DNA from: Haplomitrium mnioides
Taxonomy: Eukaryota > Marchantiophyta > Haplomitriopsida > Calobryales
Reading direction: 5' to 3'
Length of the DNA stretch: 60,871 nucleotides
NCBI GenBank assembly: GCA_049999725.1
Contig: JBNGIS010035101.1
Location: 1 to 60,871 of the forward strand
The notes beneath the pieces were generated by a model. It worked only from the letters and a program-made list of their open reading frames with translations, was not told the origin of the DNA and did not search any database. Below, in pieces: positions 1 through 9,504 of this stretch (its first letter is position 1; each line of letters opens with the position of its first letter). The position numbers and the translations under genes were made by a program.

Positions 1-334
1 ATAATTTCCTCGCAGCTCCTCTCTCCTCCTCAAATTCTCCTTGCAACTCCTTTCTCTCTCTTTTCATTTCTCCTTGCAACTTCTCTCTCCTCTTGGAATT
101 CTCCTCACAGCTCCTCTCTCTCTCTTCTGATTTCTCCTCACAACTCCTCTCTCTCCTCTAATTTCTCCTCGTATCTTGATTTGTCCTCTTTGATTTCTCT
201 TTGCAGCTTCTCTCTCTCTTTTGATTTCTCCTCGTAGCTCGTCTCTCTCATCTGATTTCTCCTCATTGCTCCTCTCTCCTCCTCTGAGTTCTCCTCGCAG
301 CTCTTCTCTCCTCCTCTGATTTCTCCTAGCAGCT
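1..334. repeat. Pyrimidine-rich imperfect tandem repeat
   Basis: The + strand is almost pure C/T, built from diverged units of roughly 30 bp around CAGCTCCTCTCT and TGATTTCTCCTC. Both strands stay partly open because of composition, so reading frames here mean nothing. It abuts an assembly gap and lies just before a repeat copy related to the end of T1, so it is probably an internal part of that element. Confidence 0.7.
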
Positions 335-434
335 NNNNNNNNNNNNNNNNNNNNNNNNNNNNNNNNNNNNNNNNNNNNNNNNNNNNNNNNNNNNNNNNNN
401 NNNNNNNNNNNNNNNNNNNNNNNNNNNNNNNNNN
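335..434. other. Assembly gap (100 N)
   Basis: Exactly 100 N, the usual placeholder for a gap of unknown size. It lies between the C/T tract and an AT-rich tract with TAATA repeats, the same relative place as the gap at 26953-27052 in the related copy. Confidence 0.99.
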
Positions 435-1445
435 TAATACCCCCATTAGCAATATAATATAATATAATATAATATTAATAAAATAATAACTTAAATAGAA
501 CAATAGTAAAAAAATCAAAACCCCTCTTGAAAATGGTGAATAGTGCTAGCACCCTTCACAACTTTTACACTATTGGGAAAAATAATAAAATACTAAATTT
601 GTCAAGGAAATTAGAGAACAAAGGAAAACATGGGATCATAGAGAACAAATGATATAGAATAGAGGGGAGGAATTTGTCCAAGAAAAGAGCAAGATGGCTT
701 GCGTGACCCCTCTTCCTGTCGAATTCTCATCACCATTCTCTCCTTCATGGAATTCTGTTGTTGCTCCTTTCTCACGCTCTCTTAGTTCTTCTTCTGAAAC
801 CTTTCTCCAATTTCTCAATCAAGCACCTTGCATTCCTGATTTACCTCTCTCCACTTTCTAGTTCCCTCTCAATTCTCTGCCCTCATCTTCTTGAGTTTTT
901 TCCTTGGGGCTGCCCTAGATGATGCCGAATCATGCTATGGCTGCGAGTTGGCTGCAAGGTAGGAGGAAGAAAAAGAAAGGAAAAATGGAAGAATATGAAA
1001 GAAGGGGAACATAGTAGAATAGAAAAATCAGCATAAAACATAACTAAATACACTAAAAGAATACAGTGAAATAAGTTAATAAAATAAAATGCTAATATTG
1101 AACTACACTATGCTCAACAAAGATACAGAGTAAACATACCATTGACGACATATTACACATGGAGAAAAATGACATACAAGAGTACACAAGCAGTTTGCAA
1201 GCCAAGGGTGAAGCCCTTTGCTCCAAATCTCATCGATGATCTCCCAAGTGAATTCTCTTTCATGGGTCAAACTAGGCCAGCCCTCTAATAGATCTGAAAA
1301 AATATACTTTCTTCATACTCTAAACGATTCCTTATACTGATTTTACCCTCTTTGCCCCTCTTGTGCACCAAGTTGATCAGTCCTAGGCTCAAAGTGATGT
1401 ACTATGCCGGGTTAAACACAAAAAATTTTAAAAACCCGACTGATA
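435..1445. mobile_element. T0: terminal part of a T1-family repeat element
   Basis: This kilobase is collinear with 27053-28201, the right-hand end of T1. Shared landmarks in the same order are an AT-rich tract, a block with TTCTCCTCACCGTTCTCTCC-type sequence, GTTGGCTGCAAGGTAG, GCCAAGGGTGAAG followed by TTTGCTCCAAATCT, and a terminal stretch TAAACACAAAAAAT followed by AAAACCC. The copies differ by many substitutions and small indels, so they are not recent. No protein is recognisable. The right edge is placed by analogy with the T1 end; its last bases have diverged from CCAACA. Confidence 0.7.
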
Positions 1446-2501
1446 GAGACAAATTAACAAGAGATGGGGAGGGTACCGGCTCTTCCCCAACATGTGGTGG
1501 GCACATTGGCTTTTTCTTTGGTAGTGCTCACTTTTTCTTTTTTGAAGCCTTGACTGGCTCCACCTCTTTTCTTTTTTTCATAGCAAACAGTCCACCTATT
1601 GCTACTAATGTCATCGAAGCCACATTTGTATGCGGGATAAGTTGCTAAACATGCACTCATTTTTTTTACTTTCAAAAGTTTGATTGAAATCGCAAACTTT
1701 ATAAAGTCCCTTTCTACCTGCTTTGCGTCTGGGTAATCATTGACAAATTTTGACAAATATTGAGAAAATTGGAAACAAAAAAAGGAAAATGTCAATGACT
1801 TAACTTTGTGCTTAGTTCAAAAGTTGAAATGCTCGAAGTCCCTTAGTAAACTGTTGAAACATTTTGTGTTGCACTGTACTCCAAGTGCACATGGATCCAT
1901 TAGTCCATGCGCACATGGATTAGGGAGCCCATAGCGCAGGGACTCCCAAGCAACTTTAAAAAGAAAAAAAATAAAAAATAATTTTCTGACCTCATATTGT
2001 TGATGTCAAAGGCCAACTCCAAATCCTTTGTAAACACATCTCGTGACTTCATCTTGTTGAAGCAAAAAATGTTTCTGTGAGGCCTTGAAGAGTGTAATGC
2101 TCAACTTTGACTGCACAAGCAACCCCATATGGTCTCTATACCCCTCTCGAATCATTGTTATTTGGACCAAATGCCCATGTTGAATTTTTCACCTTCACTG
2201 ACAAAAAGATAAAGATGATGATCAATGTCTTTTATAGTTCCACAACAAACTAGCCATTTGTAGTCTAATTTTTGTGGCTCTTGAACCTTCAGAACATTCT
2301 AATACGTATAAGGCTTCGATTGAGGTGGTTTGGGAGCATTGGTCTGTGATGTCATTTTCTCCAAAGTAACAACTAGTAAAATTTGAGAGCAAAAATCTAA
2401 CGAACAAAAGTTCACAAAAAATGAAAGGCTGAAAATGGAAAAATAATAAGAAATTAAGAAAACGATGATGATAAGAAAATAAAAACTAGAACGTTAACTC
2501 A
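1446..2501. other. Unidentified repeat-derived sequence, no clear gene
   Basis: No gene can be supported. On the minus strand short open stretches (about 2407-2222 and 1795-1454) are separated by several stops, which may be remnants of a decayed coding region; the peptides match no family I recognise. Composition is like the neighbouring transposon debris. Confidence 0.4.
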
Positions 2502-2530
2502 CAACAATGGAAAGAAACTTTCCATTGTTG
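2502..2530. repeat. Perfect 13-bp hairpin
   Basis: CAACAATGGAAAG and its exact reverse complement CTTTCCATTGTTG are separated by AAA. No T-run follows, so nothing suggests a terminator. It lies in unannotated AT-rich sequence and might be a transposon terminus or a chance foldback. Confidence 0.8.
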
Positions 2531-2764
2531 CTCTTTTAATACCAAAATTTCAAATTGACACATAGGTTCACGTGGTGCCAAAAAAAAGTTATTATATAAA
2601 AAATTGCTCATTTTTATTTTTCTGATTTCTTTTTTTCATTTCATGCACGAAAATTTCACAATTTTGTTGTTTTTATGAAATCATCTTAAAAAACACATAT
2701 TTTTGGTACGTCATTAGAAGTTGAGAGTATTTGTTAAAATAGTTTCTTTTATTGGTATTCATCA

Positions 2765-3175
2765 ATGGTTGGAGTTTTCAAAGGCAAGGAGAGGTTAGAA
2801 TTCCAAGATTCATGTTTGGAGAAAAGTGTTGTTTTTGGTCGGCAGCTAAAGATAGTTTCAAATCGTTGTTCTATGGAGGTAGGCGATGGAATATCCAAAG
2901 CACCAAGTGTGATGGTGAGTATTTTGGGGAAAAATATGGCGTTTGTTGAATTAAATAGCACTACTCAGAAAGATCAAGCAAGTGAACCCTATGCGCGCAT
3001 ATGATCATCGATTGAACCATATGTATGCATAGGGTCAAAGAGTGAACCTACTGCATGCATATGATTAATGAGTGAACAACTTGCGCACAAAGGATCAAAG
3101 AGAGAACCCAATGCTTGCATAGGATCCAAGACTCAACCTTCTACTCGCATCGGATCTTTGTTGCTTGTCAAGTAG
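2765..3175 (+). pseudogene. Decayed frame of unknown function with C-terminal decapeptide repeats
   Basis: An ATG at 2765 opens a frame that runs to a TGA at 3002-3004, and the same frame continues to a TAG at 3173-3175 with one more internal TGA. From 2983 it consists of six 10-residue units following the pattern SEPxACIGSK (clear units read IEPYVCIGSK and REPNACIGSK). Both internal stops fall where intact units carry a glycine codon (GGA or GGG), as if glycine codons had been lost. The roughly 70 residues before the repeats show no motif I recognise. Phase-keeping repeats argue that this was once protein-coding, probably part of a mobile element. It could instead be a non-coding minisatellite that happens to have a period divisible by three. 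Confidence 0.4.
2983..3162. repeat. 30-bp minisatellite, six units
   Basis: Six uninterrupted units of exactly 30 bp start at 2983, 3013, 3043, 3073, 3103 and 3133. Each begins with a form of TGAACC and has a TGCATA or TGCGCA-like core; the first contains the palindrome TATGCGCGCATA and the third TGCATGCA. Units differ from one another by roughly a quarter to a half of positions, so the array is old. Confidence 0.85.
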
Positions 3176-3269
3176 TCAAAGTTGAATCTTTCTCTTGACT
3201 ACTCAAATAGATCAACAGAAAGGCGTTCAAGTCACAATTTCCAGATGGTTGTGGACATTTCTTCATCAT

Positions 3270-3344
3270 TTTTTTGTTATATCGCTTGCATCTTTGCTTC
3301 TTGATTCTTCATTCCATCAAAAAGAAAAGTGGCTCTCATACCAA
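3270..3344 (-). pseudogene. 5' end of a minus-strand gypsy gag with primer-binding site
   Basis: Reading on the minus strand from the LTR at 3345, the sequence gives a degenerate primer-binding site (TTGGTATGAGAGCC, one change from the initiator-Met pattern) and then the start of gag seen intact in E4 at 30689. Only about 25 codons remain before similarity is lost. This is the stump of a minus-strand element whose body is missing. Confidence 0.6.
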
Positions 3345-3702
3345 TGTGAAAGAACTCAAAGACCGGCTTCTAAATAAGCAACAAATTCAAGATAACTCTA
3401 ATAGAGTTATGCAACTCAAGGCCAATAAGCAAACCAAAGCCAAGAGTGTTAGCCAAAGCCAAAAAACCAAAGAGCCAAACCAAATTGAGAGGAACTCTAG
3501 AATGAGAAGTGAGGCTATGAAGCCTTTCTATTAATACAAGAGAATAGGGTGTCATCCCTCTTTCTTCACTTACAAGTCACTTTTAATTTCAACCCTAGAT
3601 TGATTACTTAGAAGTCACTTCTAATTTCAACCCTAAAACTCTAAAAGTGACTTCGAAGGTAAGTAATCTTATCTCAACCTTAAAAGTAACCTCCTACCAC
3701 TT
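3345..3702 (-). repeat. Gypsy LTR, minus orientation, truncated
   Basis: Starts TGTGAAAGAACTC, matching the TGTAAAAGAACTC start of the E4 LTR (30722). It runs through the TTTCTTCACTTACAAGTCACTT block and stops near CCTACCACTT. It then flips directly into the + orientation copy at 3703. Confidence 0.8.
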
Positions 3703-4015
3703 TAAGGGTTGAGATAAGATTGCTTGACTTCGAAGTCACTTTTAGTAGAGAGTCACTTTTAGGGCTGAAATTAGAAGTAACTTGTAAGTGAAGAAAGGGT
3801 GATGACACCCTCTTCTCTTGTATAAATAGAAAGGCTTCTTAGCCCCACTCTTCATTATGGAGTTCCTCTCAAATCATTTGGGTTCTTTGGTTGTTTGGCT
3901 TTTGCTTGCACTCTTGGTCTTAGCTCGAGCATTGAGTTGCTTTTGGTTAAAAAACTCTATTAGAGTTCATTATAAGTTCTTACTTGTTTGGATTTGGTCA
4001 ATGAGTTCTTTTACA
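3703..4015 (+). repeat. Gypsy 5' LTR of E1, truncated at its 5' end
   Basis: Contains the family's GGGTTGAGATAAGATT block, a TATA-like TATAAATAG near 3823 and the LTR end TTCTTTTACA at 4015, directly before the primer-binding site. With 3345-3702 it forms a long inverted repeat, so the true LTR start is missing. Confidence 0.85.
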
Positions 4016-4016
4016 T

Positions 4017-4029
4017 TGGTATCAGAGCT
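4017..4029 (+). other. Primer-binding site of E1 (initiator tRNA-Met)
   Basis: TGGTATCAGAGCT matches the plant retrotransposon consensus TGGTATCAGAGCC at 12 of 13 positions and starts one base after the LTR end. Confidence 0.85.
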
Positions 4030-4053
4030 ACGGTTTTTTTTACGGTGAGTTAC

Positions 4054-7000
4054 ATGCAGAATCAAAAGGTAGTGGTTCAAGTAATGGAACAACAATTTGA
4101 ACATCTTTCACGTCTTTTAGAAGGAAGAATGAAAGAAATAGCAACTTTTCGAGTAGAAGAGAGTTATGGGCAATTTTCATCGCCAAAAGTATATGATAGG
4201 AGGATGATTTGTGGTACATCTAAGAGCTTCATATTCGATTGTGAGCAATATTTTGAAGCTATAAACATTAGAGTAGATGGTCGACAAATTCTATTTGCGA
4301 CAAGTCAATTAGAAGGAGTTGCTAAGACTTGGTAGAGATATCAAGTAGAACAAACACAATGTGGATTTGTTGCTCATATTGTTTCTTGGTGTGAGTTCAA
4401 AAAAGATGTGATTTCAAGATTTAGGGTTGTAAATGCTTCAAAAGTAGCAAGAGATCAATTGGCCAAATTGAAGCAACTTAGTACAGTGAGAAGCTATGTT
4501 ACACACTATTAAGATACAATTATACAAATTTTGAAGAAGGACTAGACTGCTTTGTTTGGGGATTGAAGTCTTGTACAAGAATAGAAGTTACTGTGAGAGA
4601 TCCTACTCAATTAGAAGAAGTAATATGTATGGTTGAAAGGCATGACTCATTAGTTACTGCTATAGAAGCTAGGCCTTGTCCTCAACTATTCCAACAACAT
4701 ACTCAAAATTTTATAAGCTCTAATGGAATTGAAATTTTGACAAGAATTCAAGGTACTTTGTTCCATCTTGATGGTATGATTGAGGAGAAATCTTGTAGAA
4801 TGTTGGTGGATAGGGGGAGTTCTGAAAATTCTATGTCACTATGGTTTGCTAAGATAATCAAAGCAAAATTTGGGCCTATCAAGAGGAGTGTTGTGACTAT
4901 GGCCGATGGCCAAAAGCATGACGTATTTCACTCTCAAAAGCCATTCCTTCTAAGGATTAGAAAAGAGTATGCGAAATCTATGCAATTTGTTATTGCACTT
5001 GTACAATATGACATCATTTTAGGGTTGCCTTTGCTTGAAGATCGATCTGCTCAATTTGATTAGGCAAAGTGACAGATTCAAGTTACCTTACAAGGTTAGA
5101 AATTTCTCTTGAGGTGTTTGATACCATTGGAGAAGAAGTTTAAATTAGTTTAGCATGTTAATTTAGTGGAGCAAGAGTTGCCTATCTTTGCTATTTGGAT
5201 GAAGCCCATCATAGACTTGAGTAAGGAAGGAGGAGAAAAAGTGTCTACCTCAATAATAGATGATATTTTGAAGGAGTTTTCATATGTGTTTCTGGAGGAT
5301 TTTCCAAAAAGGTTGCCACATGATCGCGGAATGCCTTTTCAGATTGAGTTGATACCAAGAAGTACTTCTTATAATCGGCCTATATATCGGTTATCACCAC
5401 AAGAATTAGAAGAGCTTCGAAAGACATTGACGGATCTTCTTGACAAGGATTTCATTCAATAAAGTACTTCGTCTTGGAGAGCTTCGATATTATTTGTGCT
5501 AATGAAAGATGGTGGATTTTGTCTTTGTACAGATTATCGAGGCTTGAACATTCAAATAGTGAAGAATGCCTATCCTCTACCTCGTATTAATGATTTGTTG
5601 GATCAATTGAGTGGTCTGTGATTATTTTCTAAGTTGGATCTTTGAAGTGGTTATTGACGAACTCCTATCAAGCAAAGTGATATGTTAAAAGTAGCTTTTC
5701 ATACAAGATATAGGTATTTTGAGTAGAAGGTTCTTATATTTGGCCTTACTAATGCTCCAACAATATTCATGGATCAAATGCATCGAGTATTTGATGGTTT
5801 GTTGGATAAGTAAGTGTTGGTGTTTTTGGACGATATACTCATCTTTAGTAAAAGTGAAGTTGAGCAATGTGATCATTTTAAAGAAGTATTGCAAAGACTA
5901 CACAATTGGAAGTTTTATTGCAAGAAGTCCAAGTGTGAGTTTTGGAAGCAATAGATGACTTATCTAGGATATAAAGTGTCTGCAAATGGCACAAAGATGG
6001 AGGAAGAGAAGATTAAGGCTATTACAGAGTGGCCAACGCCAAATGATGCAAAGAATGTTCAAGATTTCAATGGATTGGCAAGTTTTTATCAAAGATTCAT
6101 CCATTACTATGCTCATGTTGCTTCACTGCTTACAGAATTGTAAGGCAAGGAGGAGAAAAGAGAAATTGTTCTACAAGAGATAGAGAGCAATTGGCAATGG
6201 TTTATGCTACCAAAGTTTGGAGACACTATCTTTTAAGAAAGCATGCACTTATGCCCACCGATCACAATATGACAAATATGACAAGTCGTCATCATTGATG
6301 GGAAGATCAACTACATCTCTTTGACATCAAGTTGGAGTACAAGCTGGGAGATTCTATACTATTCCTAATGCATTTTCACGAAGATTGGATCATCATTTAA
6401 ATACATTGAAGGTTGCAAATGTTAGTATATTGCATCTTATTGAAGCAACAAGTGACAGCTTTGACAAAAGTTATATGGAGATGTTTTCTTCAATCTTATT
6501 AAAGCACATTTGGCAGTCAAAGATAGTGAGTATTATTCATTCTCCATTTGAGATGGTATTCACTATCAAGGCTATCAAATATATGTTCCAGAAGATGATG
6601 TGCTTCGAATAGCCTGTTTACAAGAAGCACATGACATTCCAATCTCTAGGCATCTTGGGGTATACAAGACTATAGAATTGGTTCAACGCACTTGGTGGTG
6701 GGCAAACCTAGCTCAAGATGTTCATAGCTTTGTTCATTCTTGTGAGAGTTGTCAACAAAACAAGGCTTCAAATCAAAAACCAACTGGTCTTCTTCAATAA
6801 TTACTCATTCTTACTACTCGATGGGGACATGTAAGTTTAGATCTTGTCACTTCGTTTCCAACCATGCCTTGTGGGTTTACTACCATTGTGGTGTTTGAGG
6901 ATAAGCCAAGCAAACAAATTCATCTAGCACCGCCAGTTGATACGGTGGATGTTCCACAATTGGCAAAGATTTACTTTGATACAATCTTTTGATATCATGG

Positions 7001-7640
7001 TATGCCAAAGGTATTAATATCTAATACAGATCTACAATTCACTCGAAAGTTCTGGCAAGAGTTGTTCACACTTTTGGGTACCAAACTCTTTATGTCTACT
7101 ACTTATCATCCTCAACCATCTTACTATTGCTCAAAATCGACAAAAACAATATACTGATAGCCATCGTCATGATGTCTCTTATGTTTTAGGTGGCCAAGTT
7201 ATGTTATCTATGCATGATCTACCATTGTCTTTAGATACTCAATTCCATAAGTTATCCCTTGCTTGGATTGGTCCTTTCTCTATTTCTCAAGTTATTTCTC
7301 CCGTTGCTTATAAACTTGACCTTCCTCTTCATATGAAGATTCATCCTGTGTTTCATGTCTCTAAACTTAAGCCTTTTGTTCCTAGTCCATCTTTTTTTCC
7401 AAATCGTGTTCAACTTCCTAATCCGGCTATTGTTTTTTATGATCATGAAGAATTTGAGGTGGATCATATTTTGGCAAAAAGAGTTATCAAACTAGAGCGA
7501 CATCCACAAGTTCAATACAAGGTTTTGTAGAAAGGCTGTCCACTTCTTGATGCTATCTAGGAACCTTTTTCAAATCTTGAAAATGCTCAAGACCTTATTG
7601 AAATATTTGAAAGTTGCAGCAATGAAGAGGACGTTATCGA
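4054..7640 (+). pseudogene. E1 chromodomain Ty3/gypsy gag-pol, degenerate
   Basis: Normally one polyprotein: gag, aspartic protease, reverse transcriptase, RNase H, integrase, chromodomain. Here gag starts at ATG 4054 and hits TAG at 4333. The zinc knuckle is missing: gag C-terminal sequence near 4680 runs straight into the protease region, where the active site reads LVDRGSS (about 4803-4823) instead of D-S/T-G. Reverse transcriptase spans about 5290-6140 with TDYRGLN near 5530 and FLDD near 5825, plus several in-frame stops. RNase H is largely deleted after 6142. The integrase zinc finger ends with HSCESCQQ near 6745. The integrase core breaks off near 7105, skipping straight to its C-terminal part. 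A chromodomain-like segment (VDHILAKRV, HPQVQYKVL) spans about 7450-7620. It cannot be functional. Confidence 0.9.
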
Positions 7641-7657
7641 TTAGAAGGCAGGGATTA
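7641..7657 (+). other. Polypurine tract of E1
   Basis: TTAGAAGGCAGGGATTA lies directly before the 3' LTR, at the place where plus-strand DNA synthesis is primed. The minus-strand copies carry the complement, TAATCCCCACCTTCTAA, after their LTRs at 21188 and 35628. Confidence 0.7.
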
Positions 7658-7934
7658 CGTAATAGTACAAGCATCAGGTTGAACTATTTATAAGAAACTA
7701 GAGAAGAGTGAAAGAAGTGGTAGAGAGTCACATTTAGGGTTGAGATAAGATTACTTGCCTTCAAAGTCACTTTTAGTAGAGAGTCACTTTTAGGGTTGAA
7801 ATTAGAAGTGACTTATAAGTGAAGAAAGACGGATGACACCCTCTTCTCTTGTACAAATAAAATGGCTTCTTAGCCCTACTTCTCAATCCGAAGTTCCTTT
7901 CAAATCACTTGGGTTCTCTAGTTGCTTGGCTTTT
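7658..7934 (+). repeat. 3' LTR of E1, truncated
   Basis: Begins CGTAATAGTACAAGCAT, a TG-to-CG change of the family start TGTAATAGTACAAGC. It contains the TATA region (TACAAATAA here) and ends near TTGGCTTTT, about 130 bp short, where an LTR in the opposite orientation begins. Confidence 0.85.
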
Positions 7935-8367
7935 TGTAAAAGAATCTCAAAGTCCAAATCCAAATGAGTAAGAACTCATGGTGAACTCTAATAGAGTTCT
8001 TCAACAAAAAACAATTCAAGGTCCAAGGTAAGACCAAGATTGCAAGCAAAAGCAAAGCAACCAAAGAACCCAAATGATTCGAGAGGAACTCTAGAATGAG
8101 GAGTGGGCTAAGAAGCCCTTCTATTTATACAAGAGAAGAGGGTGTCATCCCTCTTTCTTCACTTACAAGTCACTTCTAATTTCAGCCCTAAAGGTGACTC
8201 TCTACCAAAAATGACTTCAAATGCAAGTAACCTAAAAATTACTCTCCACCAAAGGTGACTTCAAAGGCAAGTAATCCAATCTTAGCCGTAAAAGTGGCTC
8301 ACTACCACTTCCTTCACTCTTCTCTATTTTCTTATAAATAGCACAACCTTATGCTTGTACTACTACA
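7935..8367 (-). repeat. Gypsy LTR, minus orientation
   Basis: A 433-bp LTR from TGTAAAAGAATCTC to GTACTACTACA, followed by the complement of the polypurine tract (TAATCCCCGCC). It is the 3' LTR of a minus-strand element and faces the truncated LTR of E1 tail-to-tail. Confidence 0.85.
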
Positions 8368-8930
8368 TAATCCCCGCCTTCTAGTTGATGATGTTCTTGT
8401 TATTGCCACAACTTTCAAACATTTTAATAGCTTCTTGAGCATTCTCAAGATTTGAAGAAGGTTCTCGATCTCTTGTAAAATAATTTCTCTCCGCCGCATT
8501 CAATCGACGTGATATGAAGGCAATTGGATGAAGTCTATCCTCAAACTCTTATTGTAAAACCGCTCTAATAGAAAAATTAGAAGCATTAAAATCAACTATA
8601 CAACGCATCTTAGGATCATATGGTTGTAGAATTGGACAAGATGTCACCTTATCCTTGGTCGTCCATTCGAACTTTGCATCCTTCCGTAGTAAATCCATAA
8701 GCGGTGCAACAATATGAACATAGTAATGAATGAATCTTTGATAAAAACTTGCTAATCCATTAAAAGCTTGAACATACTTTGCATCATTCGGTGTTGGCCA
8801 CTCTACAATAGCCTTAACTTTCTCTTCATTCATCTTGATGGCATACGCAGAAACTTTATGCCCTAGATAAGTCACCTCTTGCTTCCAAAATTCACACTTA
8901 TACTTCTTGCAATAAAACTTCCAATGCTAC
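8368..8930 (-). pseudogene. Gypsy pol fragment with a large internal deletion
   Basis: Reading on the minus strand, the segment 8930-8481 carries the end of reverse transcriptase and the start of RNase H (MTYLGHKVSA, FNGLASFYQRFIHYY, IVDFNASNFSI). It then jumps directly to the chromodomain tail and polypurine tract at 8480-8368. All of the integrase is gone. This is the body of the element whose LTR is at 7935-8367. Confidence 0.8.
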
Positions 8931-9504
8931 ATAGGAGCCATGTTCTAATCTTGAAAATGTTTAAGAGGAAATTCAATTATTTGAAATTACCGATCATGAT
9001 GAGAACATCATCAATTAGAAGACAAAAATTATATAATAGTACAATCATGATGTTGTGATATATATAAGAAAATAGAGAAGAGTGAAGGAAGTGGAAGAGG
9101 TTCACTTTTAAGGTTGAAATCATTTTAAGGTTATTTGCTTTTGAAGTTACTTTAAGTGAAGTGCTATAAGGTTACTTTTAGTGTTGAAGTGGGATAATAT
9201 TACTTGCCTTCAAAGTTACTTTTAGAGAAGCAAGATTATATCACCTTTAGAGCTAAAATTGGAAGTGACTTGTAAGTGAAGTAAAAGTGATGACAACTTC
9301 TTTCCTTGTATAAATAGAATGGCTTCATAACCCCACTTCTCATTCTAGAGTTCCTCTCAAATCACTTGGGTTCTTTGGTTGTTTGGCTTTTTGCTTGTAC
9401 TTTTGGCTTAGCTTGGGCCTTGAGTTGCATTTTGGTTGAAGAAATCTATTAGAGTTCACTATGAGTTCTTGCTCATTGGGAGTTTGTCTTTGAGTTCTCT
9501 TACA
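8931..9504 (+). mobile_element. Gypsy 3' end: chromodomain tail plus LTR
   Basis: After an orientation switch near 8930, + strand sequence matches the chromodomain end of E1 (AATCTTGAAAATG block) and a decayed polypurine tract. A 473-bp LTR follows at 9032-9504, starting TATAATAGTACAATC and ending TTCTCTTACA. It has extra internal blocks, a TATA-like box near 9310, and abuts a different Ty3 lineage at 9505. Confidence 0.8.

Noticed and set aside
1-334. CRISPR-like or regulatory repeat array
   Set aside because: Units are diverged, pyrimidine-only and lack spacers; this is low-complexity plant repeat DNA.
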